Positions 1 through 9,017 of a stretch of DNA of 64,000 bases are shown here, piece after piece. Under the pieces are notes generated by a model. That model made no database searches. It had not been told where the DNA came from and worked only from the letters and a program-made list of their open reading frames with translations. The DNA is from Novipirellula caenicola (lineage in GTDB: Bacteria; Planctomycetota; Planctomycetia; Pirellulales; Pirellulaceae): positions 310,001-374,000 of the forward strand of contig NZ_BAABRO010000002.1 in assembly GCF_039545035.1 (NCBI RefSeq), given 5' to 3'. The first letter of the stretch is position 1, and every line of letters begins with the position of its first letter. A program made the translations under genes and the position numbers.

Positions 1-297
1 GGAGGTGAATCGCGTTACCATCGTCACCCACCCGTAGCGAAACTTGTCAAAAGTTTCGATCCACCATTGTCGGCCAGCTTTCCAAGCTGGAACCGCCAGC
101 GATGTCACCATTTTCAGTGCAGGCGTCACTCTCGCACTATCGTCCAGCCCCGCCCCACGCCATCGGCTTGGAAAGCCGAGCGACAATGATGCGCACCCAC
201 ATTTTTCAATTTACAATTGTCAATTTAACTTTTTCAATTTCTTCCACCGATATCCCCCGCCCAGCGAAGCAGGGCGCCGCCCCTTCCGCTACCGAAC
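1..297 (+). repeat. Composite intergenic repeat, modules F(end)-A-B-C-D-E(part)
   Basis: No gene is seen here. Bases 1-10 are the tail of module F (ggaggtgaa). Module A follows at about 33-58 (GTAG, then a hairpin with stem CGAAACTT/AAGTTTCG and loop GTCAA), then module B (CCAGCTT-TCC-AAGCTGG), an inverted partner C (CGGCTT-GGA-AAGCCG) at about 165-180, the AT-rich module D near 205-240 and a decayed module E. The copy is oriented rightward and lies at the 3' end of the moxR-like gene. Confidence 0.85.
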
Positions 298-1314
298 TCA
301 TGCCGCTTCGATCGTGGGTACGGCGATTTCGCCGAGGATCTCTTCGACGATTTTTTCCGCCGTTACTTTCCGTAACCGACTTTCGGGCCGCACGATCAAG
401 CGGTGATTCATCACCGGTGCGACGATACGTTTCACATCATCCGGCAACACAAACGCACGGCCGCGGATCGCTGCCATCGCTTGCGAACAACGGAACAACG
501 CGATCGTCGCGCGAGGACTGCCGCCAAGCGCCAAATCCTCGTGCAATCGTGTTTGATGCACGATCTGCAGCAGGTATTGCCGGACGCGAGGATCCACATG
601 GATCTTCTTGATCTCCTGTTGTGCCTGCACCAACTCTTCGGCCGCCGCTACCGCGGTCAATCCGTCCACCGGATGCGCCCCTTGCAGCAACTCTAACATT
701 CGAAACTCTTCGTCCATCGAAGGGTAGCCGAGCGAGAATCGCATCATGAATCGGTCTAGCTGCGCTTCGGGCAGCGGAAAGGTCCCCTCGTGATCGACGG
801 GGTTCTGAGTCGCGATGACCAAGAACGGCGGCTTCAGCGGATGCGTCCGCCCGTCCACCGTCACACACGATTCCGCCATCGCTTCCAACAGCGACGCTTG
901 CGTTCGAGGTGTCGCCCGGTTGATTTCGTCCGCCAACAGAATCTGAGTGAAAACGGGGCCAGGGCGAAACTCGAACTCGGCCGTCTTCTGGTTAAAGATC
1001 GAAGTGCCGGTGACGTCCGATGGCAGCAGGTCGGGTGTACACTGGACCCGCTTGAAATTGCAGCCCACGCTGCGTGCCAAGGCCCGAGCCAGCATGGTTT
1101 TGGCGACCCCCGGCACGTCCTCTAACAGAATATGGCCTCCGCTGAGCCAAGCCACCAGCGACAACACACATTGTTTGCGTTTGCCCACAATCGCCAGCTC
1201 GACGTTGCCGATGATCCGTTTAGCCAGTTCGCCCACCGCTGCCGCCGCGGCAGGCGACGTATCCGAGCGGGTCGATGGAGTCGTCACAGGTGGTTTTGGC
1301 GGAGAAGGACTCAC
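298..1314 (-). CDS. MoxR-family AAA+ ATPase
   Basis: A 338-residue AAA+ ATPase of the MoxR family. These proteins are chaperone-like ATPases that usually act with von Willebrand A-domain partners in metal insertion or cell-envelope processes. A proline-rich leader of about 20 residues precedes the core. Walker A lies at about 65-73 (EDVPGVAKT), Walker B at about 126-131 (LLADEI), sensor-1 at IATQNP (about 167-172) and an arginine-finger region at QLDRF (about 185-189). The C-terminal lid follows (SPRATIALFRCSQAMA). The start is GTG, with no strong ribosome-binding site. The family's usual partners (DUF58 and VWA proteins) would be expected to the left, outside the window. The substrate cannot be told from sequence. 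Confidence 0.93.
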   Translation of the reverse strand: MSPSPPKPPVTTPSTRSDTSPAAAAAVGELAKRIIGNVELAIVGKRKQCVLSLVAWLSGGHILLEDVPGVAKTMLARALARSVGCNFKRVQCTPDLLPSDVTGTSIFNQKTAEFEFRPGPVFTQILLADEINRATPRTQASLLEAMAESCVTVDGRTHPLKPPFLVIATQNPVDHEGTFPLPEAQLDRFMMRFSLGYPSMDEEFRMLELLQGAHPVDGLTAVAAAEELVQAQQEIKKIHVDPRVRQYLLQIVHQTRLHEDLALGGSPRATIALFRCSQAMAAIRGRAFVLPDDVKRIVAPVMNHRLIVRPESRLRKVTAEKIVEEILGEIAVPTIEAA

Positions 1315-1506
1315 AAGCAGCCTATTCAGAACGACGCAAAGGGAAGCCGCCAGCGGATTAAAATGGCACCGGCATCAAAGTTGCTAAGCTATAATAGTGT
1401 ACCGGCTGGCTGCCCGTTTGGCAGTGCCCCGTTGGCGTGTGGCCGGCAAGGGTTTGAAGCCGGCAAGCTTGTAGAGCGAGGGATCGTGCAAGCGGAGGAT
1501 GTTGTG

Positions 1507-1905
1507 ATGATGATTGTGCCCAACCTGCTCGTAACCGATGACGACTCGGCATTCCGACGTGTCGTTTGTGAGGGGCTCACGCGCCGCGGATTCCAAGTCA
1601 GCGAAGCGAGTGACGGCGACGAAGCCCTGCAGGTGATCCGCACACGACGCGTCCATTTGGCCCTATTGGACGTGCACATGCCTCGCGTGACCGGGCTCGA
1701 TTTATTGCGTCAGCTGGTCGACACCCCCGACCGCCCGGCTTGCGTGTTGATGTCGGCCGAATTGGACGAGCAGATCCGCCGCGAAGCCGAATCGATGCAA
1801 GCCTATCAAGTGCTCAGCAAGCCAATTCGGCTAAACCAGTTATGCGACGTCGTCGTCGGAGCCCTGATCGACATCTACGGCTGGACCCCCAGCAAACCCC
1901 GCTAA
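1507..1905 (+). CDS. Stand-alone response regulator (receiver domain only)
   Basis: A 132-residue protein consisting of one CheY-like receiver domain with no output domain. The acidic cluster is D11-D12-D13, the likely phospho-acceptor is D55 (LALLDVHMPR), the switch Ser is S83 (VLMSAE) and the conserved Lys is K105 (LSKPIR). The open frame runs further upstream, but GGAGG at 1494-1498 lies 8 bases before the ATG at 1507 and fixes the start. A second ATG follows at once. TATAAT occurs at 1390-1395 without a clear -35 box. No histidine kinase is adjacent, so this is an orphan regulator that may signal by protein contact. Partner unknown. Confidence 0.92.
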   Translation: MMIVPNLLVTDDDSAFRRVVCEGLTRRGFQVSEASDGDEALQVIRTRRVHLALLDVHMPRVTGLDLLRQLVDTPDRPACVLMSAELDEQIRREAESMQAYQVLSKPIRLNQLCDVVVGALIDIYGWTPSKPR

Positions 1906-1913
1906 GCCCCCGC

Positions 1914-2940
1914 CCGTAGCGAGACTCGCGAACGGCTTGTTGATTTAGTGAAGTTTCCTGCGGCAAGGGATGTACGATGGACTTCCTAGTCCGTCGAAAG
2001 TTTCGGCACCATTGTCGACCAGCTTTCCAAGCTGGAACCGCGACCGATGTCACCCGCCCGGCGAAGACGGGAGGGTCGGAAAACGAGCCTTCAGCGAGTT
2101 TTCCGGGGAGGGCAACGCGGCAGCTAAATCGAACCTTCTATCTCTAACACCCCGAGGCCCCACCCAGAGCTTGCTCCGCTCGCTCTGACCTCCCCAAAAC
2201 AAGTTTCGGGGCGGTTAAACGCAGTACCGGCATCACGCGTCCGTAGCGAAACTCGCGAAGAGTTTCGGCACTATTGTCGGCCAGCTTTCCAAGCTGGAAC
2301 CGCGACCGATATCACCAATTTCAGTGCAGGCGTCTCTCTCGCACTATCGTCCAAACCCGACGCACGCAATCGGCTTGGAAAGCCGAGCGACAATGCACGC
2401 ACTCCCATTTTTCAATTTACAATTGTCAATTTAACTTTTTCAATCTCTTCCACCGATATCACCCGCCCGGCGCAGCGGGGAGGGTCGGAAAACGAGCCAC
2501 AGCGAGTTTTCCGGGGAGGGCAACGTGGCAGCTAAATCGCCCCCTCCACCTCGAACACCCCGAGGCCCCACCCAGAGCTTGCCCCGCTCGCTCTGACCTC
2601 CCCAAAACAAGTTTCGAGGAGGTAAAACACTACCGATGTCACCCGCCCGGCGCAGCGGGGAGGGTCGGAAAACGAGCCACAGCGAGTTTTCCGGGGAGGG
2701 CAACGCGGCAGCTAAATCGAACCTTCCACCTCGAACACCCCGAGGCCCCACCCAGAGCTTGCTCCGCTCGCTCTGACCTCCCCAAAACAAGTTTCGAGGA
2801 GGTAAAGCACAATACCGGCGTCACGCGTCCGACGAAGCGGGGGCACAGGCAGCCCACCAGGCAGCGTGTAGACCCCGGCCGCTTACGCGTCACGGCTCAT
2901 TAAACCAACGGCTCATCGAAAGTCTTGACGACTTCCGCTA
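1914..2940 (+). repeat. Cluster of composite A-F repeats, including a 180-bp tandem duplication and a half element G
   Basis: This fills the gap between two convergent genes and begins 9 bases after the response-regulator stop. A module-A 5' half (about 1916-1933) is followed by a left half of element G (1934-1995) and then a module-A 3' half, module B, module E (2049-2120) and module F (about 2150-2215). A complete A-B-C-D-E-F copy runs from about 2243 to 2627. Modules E-F are duplicated in direct tandem with an exact 180-bp period (2461-2640 and 2641-2820). A variant module-A hairpin sits at about 2914-2941. No credible gene is present. Confidence 0.9.
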
Positions 2941-2956
2941 CGGCGGCTGCGCGCGC

Positions 2957-3448
2957 TTACATGCTCTTGGCGGCGTAGACTTCGGCGTACTCGATTGCCC
3001 AGGAGTCGATTAGACGTAGAAAATCGACCTCGTTGACTTCCGCGATCGTGACGAAGTGATTGCGATTGAATAGCTCGCGGTTCATCACCGTCCCCTTGCC
3101 CTTCAACTCCAGCACATTCAAGTCGCTGTAGGGGCGAATCATCATCTCCAAACGACTGTATTGGTTGCTTCGCTTGCCCGCTTCGATCCGTAGATCGTCG
3201 CGGTAACACGCGGCACCCCAGCCGTTTTCGCCAAACAACGCCTCGGTCCGGAACCCCGGGAAATGATCGGCAACACGATGCACCGCCTTTTCGATATGTT
3301 CCGACAGCGACAACCGATACGACGTATGCAACCGCCGCAGCTCTTCCGCCGACATCTCCTGCTGTCGCTCGGCCGACGCTTTGCGTTCCGCTCGCTGCTT
3401 CCCACGCTGAATCGCTGACTCGAGTCGCTCGTTAAAATCGTCGCTCAT
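2957..3448 (-). CDS. Conserved hypothetical protein, translationally linked to the Tex-like gene
   Basis: A soluble 163-residue protein with no signal peptide or membrane segment. The first 45 residues are charged and Arg/Lys/Glu-rich (RGKQRAERKASAERQQE) and probably helical. The rest is a mixed alpha/beta region with the hydrophobic stretches LNVLELKGKGTVMNREL and HFVTIAEVNEVDFLRLIDSWA. I do not recognise a family. The start ATG lies 4 bases after the stop of the upstream Tex-like gene and has no good Shine-Dalgarno sequence, so translation is probably coupled. This suggests a role linked to RNA or translation (inference). Confidence 0.8.
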   Translation of the reverse strand: MSDDFNERLESAIQRGKQRAERKASAERQQEMSAEELRRLHTSYRLSLSEHIEKAVHRVADHFPGFRTEALFGENGWGAACYRDDLRIEAGKRSNQYSRLEMMIRPYSDLNVLELKGKGTVMNRELFNRNHFVTIAEVNEVDFLRLIDSWAIEYAEVYAAKSM

Positions 3449-3452
3449 CTAA

Positions 3453-6400
3453 TCAGACCGATGTGTCCGTGGAGGTGGAGGTGGGGTCGTCGCCAGCAGC
3501 GGTCGATGATACTTCCGCCGACTCCGCTTTGACCGTTTCCGATTTCGCTGCCTCGGGTTTGGCAGTTTCCGACTTCGCGGTTTCCGCAGCGGGTTCGCTA
3601 CTTTTCTCGCCGCCAGCCGACGCAGTCACTTCCTTCGGCTCGGCAGCCGCCGATGCTTCCGGCTTCGCTTCTGCCTTTTCCTTCTTCGGCTTCACTTCCT
3701 TCGCCGGCTCGCCTTTGTCTTTGGAGACAAACTGCAGCAAATCGCCAAACGAACGCAACGGCTCATCGCCCTTCAGCATCGCATCGCTAATCGGTTCAAC
3801 CGGCTTGCTGCTGACAACCCGGTACGTTTCGGCCTGCTTGCCACGTCCGCCGCCGCGATTGTCGCGACCACGGTGATCGCGTCCGCGACCGCCATCGCGA
3901 CCGCCGCGTTGTCCACCGCCGCTTCCCGCACCCGCCTTGCCGCGGCCACCGCGGTTATCCGGACGGCCACCCTTGGCAGCCGGTCCGCCGCCAGGCCCCG
4001 AGTCGCTGCGACGCGCACCACCACCGCCACCGCCGCGGTTTGCACCGCCACGATTCTGCGATGGCTGTCCGCGATGAGGCCGATCGCTGCGTTGACGACG
4101 TAGTTCTTCGAGTTCGATTTCACGCTCAGGCGAAATCGCGCTCAACGCGACCCGACGACGCTTGGTATCGATTCCGGTCACCCAAGTCGTGATCACGTCA
4201 CCCACTTGAATCGCCTCGTGCAAATCTTCGACAAACTGCTCCGAAACACGGCTGACGTGGATCAATCCACTGCAATCGGGTGCCAGTTCGACGAACACGC
4301 CAAACGGCATCACTCCGACCACCACACCAATCACTTGGTCGCCAGGCTTCAGCGTCTTCAAGTTCGGCATCGACGTCAAAACGGCGTTCGAAGCCCCATC
4401 AGCAACATCGCTATCGCCAAACGGGTCGCACAACCAACTGACCAATTGGCGAGCTCGGCGGGCACCGATCTGCCATTCCTTGATGCACTTGTCGATCTTG
4501 GCCTTTTCAGGTCGCGGCCGAACCACTCGCATCGAAACCGCAGCCTCTTCGGCTGGCTTCGCCGCGTCGGTCGCTGCTGGAGTTTCGGCTTGTTCGCCTT
4601 CAGACTGGCCACCGTCGGTCAAGGCCGCTTCCGGTTCGGAAGCTTCCGCAGCGGATGACTCGGCATCCGCCGTTTCCGATGCCGCGGACGCTTCGCCCGC
4701 CGACTCTGCTTCCGCCTTGTTTTCAGCGTCACTCGCCGCTGGCGATTCGGTTGCCGCCGCGTCGCTGCCGGCGTCTGCCGCGTCCAGTTCTGCGGTCAAG
4801 CCAAACGGTTTCTCCTCGGTCGTATCTTCACTTGGCGATTCCTCGCTCGCTTCGACCGGCTCGACAGCATCGCTCAACTTCGGCAACGCGTCTTCGTCAA
4901 AATTCGGAGTCTCGTAGCCAGGCGGTGTCGCCGGAGGCAATTCGATCTCGAGCGCCGTCGCCAACTTTTTCGCCAGCGGGTAATCCTCGGGGTGAATCAA
5001 CGTGCCATCAAGCGTTTCGTCGCTGCCAAACACCCGCAAAAACGGCAGTGCTTGACGCGTCGAGGCTTGGTCTCCCCATGCATCAAGCTCTTCGATTTGC
5101 TCACGTGACTTGAACAACTCTTGGCGTCGAGCCGCATCCAGTGCGTCGGCAACTTGTGGCGTTACGCCAGGCAATCGGCACAACCACGATGTCGGTGCCG
5201 CGTTAGCATCCACACCGCCGCGGGACGCACCGCTGACCATCACGTCATCCAGCACCTCCATCAACGCTTGGTCCGACAGCTCGCGCTGGAACGAACCCAA
5301 TCGCAACTTCAGCGGATCGACCTTGGCGATTGCACCAGCAGGCTGCAGCACCGAAAATGCCACCCAAGCGGCACTGCGGAATCGACGTGGCGTCGTTCGC
5401 ATCTCTTGGTCGGCAACTTGGCTGCCCGCATAGGTATCGGCACCACTACGGTCGGCCAACGTCCAGCGGATCGAATTTTCAGGCGATTGTTTGACCAATT
5501 CGCTGACCGCCACCAAACAACCTCGGCGAGCCGGGCCGTTGCTGATCACGATCAAATCCACGTGATGAGCGTGAATCAGTTCGCCCATTCGCAATACCGC
5601 TTGCGAACGCATGCCAGCGGACAATTGGCAAGGCAAATCTTCGCAGTGCAGCAAACGCCCATCGCTTGCCACGATCGCAGTAGCTGCGGTGCGAGGTCCG
5701 ACCGCATCGATCGACATCACCACTTTGGCTTCGACGCCGCTGCGATTGACTTGCATTCGCAGATGGTCCGCCGCGATGCCCAGCAATCGAGTGGACGCAC
5801 GCTCTTGCAGTTCATCCCACCACGCCGCTTCGGCCGCGCCGCGGATGTCCGCTTCGTTCTCAATCAGAATGCTTCGCAGCATGTCGGCCAAACGCGGATT
5901 GATTCGCTCGGCAGTGCTCTGCAGCTCGGCAACCAAACGGTTCGCATCGTACTCGAACGAGCAGTTTGCGACCTGGCTGCGAAGAGCGCGAGCCAGCATC
6001 ACGGTTTGGAACGAACTGAGCTTGTTGGTCGGAATTCGCTTGCCTTCCAGCGGCTTCAATACGCTCATCAACCAACGACGACGACGTTGTCGAGGCGACA
6101 CTTTCTTTTGTTTCTTAGCCGGAGCCGGCTCGGACTTCTTCTCGGCCTTGGGCTCACTGCCCTTCGCCTCAGCTGGCTTGTCGCCGCTCGCCGCAGCCTC
6201 TTCGCCGCTCTTCGCTGGCTCCGTTACGGCGGGCTCGGTTGCGGGAGCCTCGGTCGTCGCAGATGCATCCGCCGCAGCGGTAGCTTCGCCTGCTGCGGAA
6301 CCTGCGGACTCGGGTGCCGCGGTTTCAGCTGGTGCAGTGTCCGTGCTCGCTGCTGTCGCTTCGCCGCTGCTGGCCTCAGCCGCAGGGGATTCCGTAGCCA

Positions 6401-7292
6401 CTGGCTCAGTCGCAGCGTTCTCGGTCGCGGCAGGTTTGTCCGACGTTGTCGCCGCGGCGGGATCCGCTGCGGTTTCGCTCGTTGCCGCCGGCGGTTCGGC
6501 CTTGGCGGTCTCGCCATCGGCAGTCGTTTCCGCCGCGACTTTTTCTTCAGCCGCCTTTTCCTCGGACGCTTTTTCCTCGGCGACCTTGGTCAGCGCCGCT
6601 TCGTCCTTGGTCGCTGATTTGGCGTCAACCGACTTGGTGCTCTTTGCTTTCTTGGACTTCGTCGACCCTGGCTTGGCCGCATTGCCAGCCGCGTCGTCGT
6701 CATCGTGATCGGCACTGGAGTGGGGATCATGGATTTCGATGACGTGGATTTTGGCATTTTTGCCCAGCCACTGGACGGCCGCATTGATCATCCGCGGATC
6801 GCCAGCCAACCGGCCAGCCAACGATTTTTCCAGCTTCGCACTGGCTTCGTTGGCATCGTCGATCGTTTCCATCTGTTCGGCGATCGCGTGCAAGTCGTCG
6901 CCGTCACCCTTTTGTGGGTTCAGCACCCGGACAGCCAGCCGCGTCGCGGAATCGACCGCCTCGCTCGACTCCAGCTTGATGCGTCGGCCCAAACGCTCGA
7001 GCATCCGTTTCGAATTGGCTTTTTCGATCGCCCGCCCCAGTGCGGGGTCGGCAATCGGGGTTGCCCGCCAGCTTTCGAGCAACTCGGCGCGGCGCGCGGC
7101 CAGTTGACGGTCCGCCTGCAGCGCTTCGGCGAGCGCCCACAAGCTGGCCTCGTCCAAACCACCCAATTCATCACGCCGATACCGCGCCAAAAATGGCGGC
7201 GAGTATCCTTGTTCAATCAGGGGCAACGCAATTCGTAAACTTGATTCTTCGCAACGCCCGCGACGGGCAATTGCTTCTAGATCGACAGTCAT
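3453..7292 (-). CDS. tex: Tex-like RNA-binding/transcription accessory protein with long disordered insertions and RGG tail
   Basis: At 1279 residues this is well over the usual 720-800 for Tex, a nucleic-acid-binding transcription accessory factor. The Tex N-terminal region is visible at about 1-180 (PPFLARYRRDELGGLDE). Residues 190-400 are an Ala/Glu/Ser/Thr-rich low-complexity insert. The Tex core resumes at about 400, with a YqgF/RNase H-like domain from about 520 (VMSIDAVGPRTAATAIV), a helix-hairpin-helix region near 695-790 (LCRLPGVTPQVADALDAA), a second acidic insert at 810-915 and an S1 RNA-binding domain at about 984-1050 (VVVGVMPFGVFVELAPDCSG). An RGG/glycine-rich tract follows at 1067-1150, then an acidic and Ala-rich tail. 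The inserts and RGG tract are the odd features. It heads a two-gene unit with 2957-3448. Confidence 0.88.
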   Translation of the reverse strand: MTVDLEAIARRGRCEESSLRIALPLIEQGYSPPFLARYRRDELGGLDEASLWALAEALQADRQLAARRAELLESWRATPIADPALGRAIEKANSKRMLERLGRRIKLESSEAVDSATRLAVRVLNPQKGDGDDLHAIAEQMETIDDANEASAKLEKSLAGRLAGDPRMINAAVQWLGKNAKIHVIEIHDPHSSADHDDDDAAGNAAKPGSTKSKKAKSTKSVDAKSATKDEAALTKVAEEKASEEKAAEEKVAAETTADGETAKAEPPAATSETAADPAAATTSDKPAATENAATEPVATESPAAEASSGEATAASTDTAPAETAAPESAGSAAGEATAAADASATTEAPATEPAVTEPAKSGEEAAASGDKPAEAKGSEPKAEKKSEPAPAKKQKKVSPRQRRRRWLMSVLKPLEGKRIPTNKLSSFQTVMLARALRSQVANCSFEYDANRLVAELQSTAERINPRLADMLRSILIENEADIRGAAEAAWWDELQERASTRLLGIAADHLRMQVNRSGVEAKVVMSIDAVGPRTAATAIVASDGRLLHCEDLPCQLSAGMRSQAVLRMGELIHAHHVDLIVISNGPARRGCLVAVSELVKQSPENSIRWTLADRSGADTYAGSQVADQEMRTTPRRFRSAAWVAFSVLQPAGAIAKVDPLKLRLGSFQRELSDQALMEVLDDVMVSGASRGGVDANAAPTSWLCRLPGVTPQVADALDAARRQELFKSREQIEELDAWGDQASTRQALPFLRVFGSDETLDGTLIHPEDYPLAKKLATALEIELPPATPPGYETPNFDEDALPKLSDAVEPVEASEESPSEDTTEEKPFGLTAELDAADAGSDAAATESPAASDAENKAEAESAGEASAASETADAESSAAEASEPEAALTDGGQSEGEQAETPAATDAAKPAEEAAVSMRVVRPRPEKAKIDKCIKEWQIGARRARQLVSWLCDPFGDSDVADGASNAVLTSMPNLKTLKPGDQVIGVVVGVMPFGVFVELAPDCSGLIHVSRVSEQFVEDLHEAIQVGDVITTWVTGIDTKRRRVALSAISPEREIELEELRRQRSDRPHRGQPSQNRGGANRGGGGGGARRSDSGPGGGPAAKGGRPDNRGGRGKAGAGSGGGQRGGRDGGRGRDHRGRDNRGGGRGKQAETYRVVSSKPVEPISDAMLKGDEPLRSFGDLLQFVSKDKGEPAKEVKPKKEKAEAKPEASAAAEPKEVTASAGGEKSSEPAAETAKSETAKPEAAKSETVKAESAEVSSTAAGDDPTSTSTDTSV

Positions 7293-7588
7293 CGCAAGTC
7301 GGTCTCATTCATCGGTACGCCCGAACTCAGCCAACGCATCCCGGAAAAACGACTCCCAGGACACCTAACTTCACGTCGAAACGATACCTTCAATTTTGGA
7401 AGCCAGCAGTTTTGGGTGTTTCACAGCGGCTCTGCTGGAGTTTCAATCAACAGGTCCACCAAAGTAGACCCGCCGCGGAGGGCGAAGATAGCGCCGAACA
7501 GCGGAAATGTCAACCTACGAGCCGCCCGCCAAATTTGCTAGCCGATCAGGTTTCCGAAGTTTCGCCCCTGCAACCGGTAAGGAAGGCA

Positions 7589-7684
7589 GGGGAGGGGGGA
7601 GGGGGAGGGGGAGACAAGGAGACAAGGAGACAAGGAGACAAGGAGACAAGGAGACAAGGAGACAAGGAGACAAGGAGACAAGGA
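7589..7684 (+). repeat. G-rich tract followed by nine perfect copies of the 8-bp repeat GAGACAAG
   Basis: Bases 7589-7611 hold four or more runs of 4-6 guanines separated by single A residues, a strong G-quadruplex-forming pattern. They are followed directly by GAGACAAG repeated nine times without error (7611-7682). The locus lies in the divergent gap between the Tex-like gene and the membrane protein at 8281. The stretch 7293-7588 before it holds no gene and no other clear element. Confidence 0.95.
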
Positions 7685-7718
7685 GTGAGGAGACCGGGAC
7701 GCAGCGAAACTCGTCAAC

Positions 7719-7833
7719 GGCTTGTTGTTTTAGTCGTACGATAGACTTCCTAGTCCGTCGAGTCCACCATTGACGGACTAGGAAGTCCATCCTACACCCC
7801 TTGCCGCAGGAACCTTCACTAAATCAACAAGCC
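7719..7833. mobile_element. Element G, 115-bp MITE-like inverted-repeat element (copy 1)
   Basis: The ends are GGCTTGTTG.TTTAG and its reverse complement. Both arms carry the palindromic core GACTTCCTAGTCCGTC, so the whole element can fold into one long hairpin. One arm holds an extra segment (cttgccgcaggaaccttcac). It has no coding capacity. Two halves of a module-A hairpin flank it (about 7700-7718 and 7834-7848), as if it had inserted into the hairpin loop. Two more full copies and one half copy are in the window. Confidence 0.85.
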
Positions 7834-7932
7834 GCCAAGAGTTTCGTTCCGTGCTGGAGTGACCGCGACGTTAGCCGTGTTGGCCAACGCTGTGAAGAAT
7901 CGAGAAACGGCAAATGACGGCATTTGCGATCC

Positions 7933-8004
7933 GTAGCTATGCTCGCCAGAGCGTGGATCGCTGCCGGCCAATACGAATCACCACCTTCTGGCGAAGGCAG
8001 CTAC
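7933..8004. repeat. 72-bp REPIN-like doublet (copy 1)
   Basis: Two inverted hairpins face each other. The left one is GTAGC followed by a TATGCTC-GCCA-GAGCGTG stem-loop. The right one, read on the minus strand, is GTAGC followed by a TGCCTTC-GCCA-GAAGGCG stem-loop. About 24 bases separate them. GTAG-headed palindromes in inverted pairs are the hallmark of REPINs. Sequence from about 8005 to 8165 carries fragments of module E and other repeats but no gene. Confidence 0.8.
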
Positions 8005-8280
8005 AAGAAAATGCTTCCCGGCGTGGCGTTTTTGGCATACGCCACCCTTCGCCGACATCCGCTACCACGCCGAGTTTTCCCGGGGAGGGCTTCGTGGCTG
8101 CGGGAACCCGCGTGGGATCGACAGCTCGGCCAGGCTGGCAGCCTGGACTACAATTTCTGCGAAGTATCCGCCGCTTCGGGGGCTCTTAGATTATGAACGC
8201 CACTGTCCGGTTTCTGTTTCTTTGGCCGCCGTGCTTCTACGCAAACCGCCCCACTTCACCCCCAACCGAGCTCTCGACCG

Positions 8281-8982
8281 ATGAGTCACCCCAGTAAACT
8301 GAAAAAGCCGCTGCTGTATGGCCTGATCGGCTCCGTCTTGTTTGGCGCCGTCCTGGGCATCTTCTTCGTCTTGCGGAACACCTGGAGCTGGTTTGAGGTC
8401 CAAGTGGTGATGACGACGGTCGTGATTGCCGCAGCCAGTCTGTGTGGTCTCGCCTGCGACATGACTCGCACTCCGCATGGCCGCAATTTGCTGCCCTCAG
8501 CCGGACTGATCCTGACCGGGATCGCCGCCGCGTTGCTATTGTTGGGCATCTGGACCACCAACGACTCGGAAATGTACTGGAAAACCACCACTTGCTTGTC
8601 GATCCTGGCCGTCACCACCGTCCACGTCTGCCTGCTTTCGATCGCGAAACTGGCCAGCCGATTTCGCTGGGTCTATTTCATCGGCAGCCAAATCATTTTC
8701 GGCTACTCGCTGCTATTGTGCGGCGTGATTTTGGGCGAGATCGATTCGTCCGCCGTCTGGCGACTGATCGCCGCGATGTCGATCGTCGTCGCCGCGATCA
8801 GCTTGGTGATTCCGATCTTGCACCGCATTAGCAAACTGGACCGCAGCGGCACCGCGGTGCTCGGCCCGATCGACCAACGCAACTTCGCCTCGATCGACGA
8901 AGAAATCGAGCGACTCAAAAACCGCATCGCCGAACTCGAACTGCTCAAATCCTCCAGCCTGCCGCCCAATCCGTTAACCTAA
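8281..8982 (+). CDS. Six-helix membrane protein with C-terminal coiled coil
   Basis: A 233-residue integral membrane protein of unrecognised family. About six hydrophobic segments are visible (near 12-31, 42-60, 75-93, 103-122, 132-152 and 160-178). A cytosolic or periplasmic tail of about 50 residues follows, ending in a short Glu/Leu/Arg-rich coiled coil (FASIDEEIERLKNRIAELEL). No catalytic motif is seen. It stands alone between two repeat-filled gaps. The start ATG has no strong Shine-Dalgarno sequence, but no alternative fits better. Function unknown; scaffold or sensor roles are possible but unsupported. Confidence 0.82.
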   Translation: MSHPSKLKKPLLYGLIGSVLFGAVLGIFFVLRNTWSWFEVQVVMTTVVIAAASLCGLACDMTRTPHGRNLLPSAGLILTGIAAALLLLGIWTTNDSEMYWKTTTCLSILAVTTVHVCLLSIAKLASRFRWVYFIGSQIIFGYSLLLCGVILGEIDSSAVWRLIAAMSIVVAAISLVIPILHRISKLDRSGTAVLGPIDQRNFASIDEEIERLKNRIAELELLKSSSLPPNPLT

Positions 8983-9017
8983 AAACCCAGCATCCCCACT
9001 GCGCCACGTCACCTGCT

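Noticed and set aside
1914-2903. Open frames within repeat clusters encoding peptides such as FPSWNRD..GRVGKRA (also at 9.1-10.0, 11.5-12.1, 14.6-15.1, 35-36 and 43-44 kb)
   Set aside because: The peptides are frame translations of modules A-F. They recur in several frames and both strands and lack ribosome-binding sites. They are probably a source of false hypothetical proteins in related genomes.
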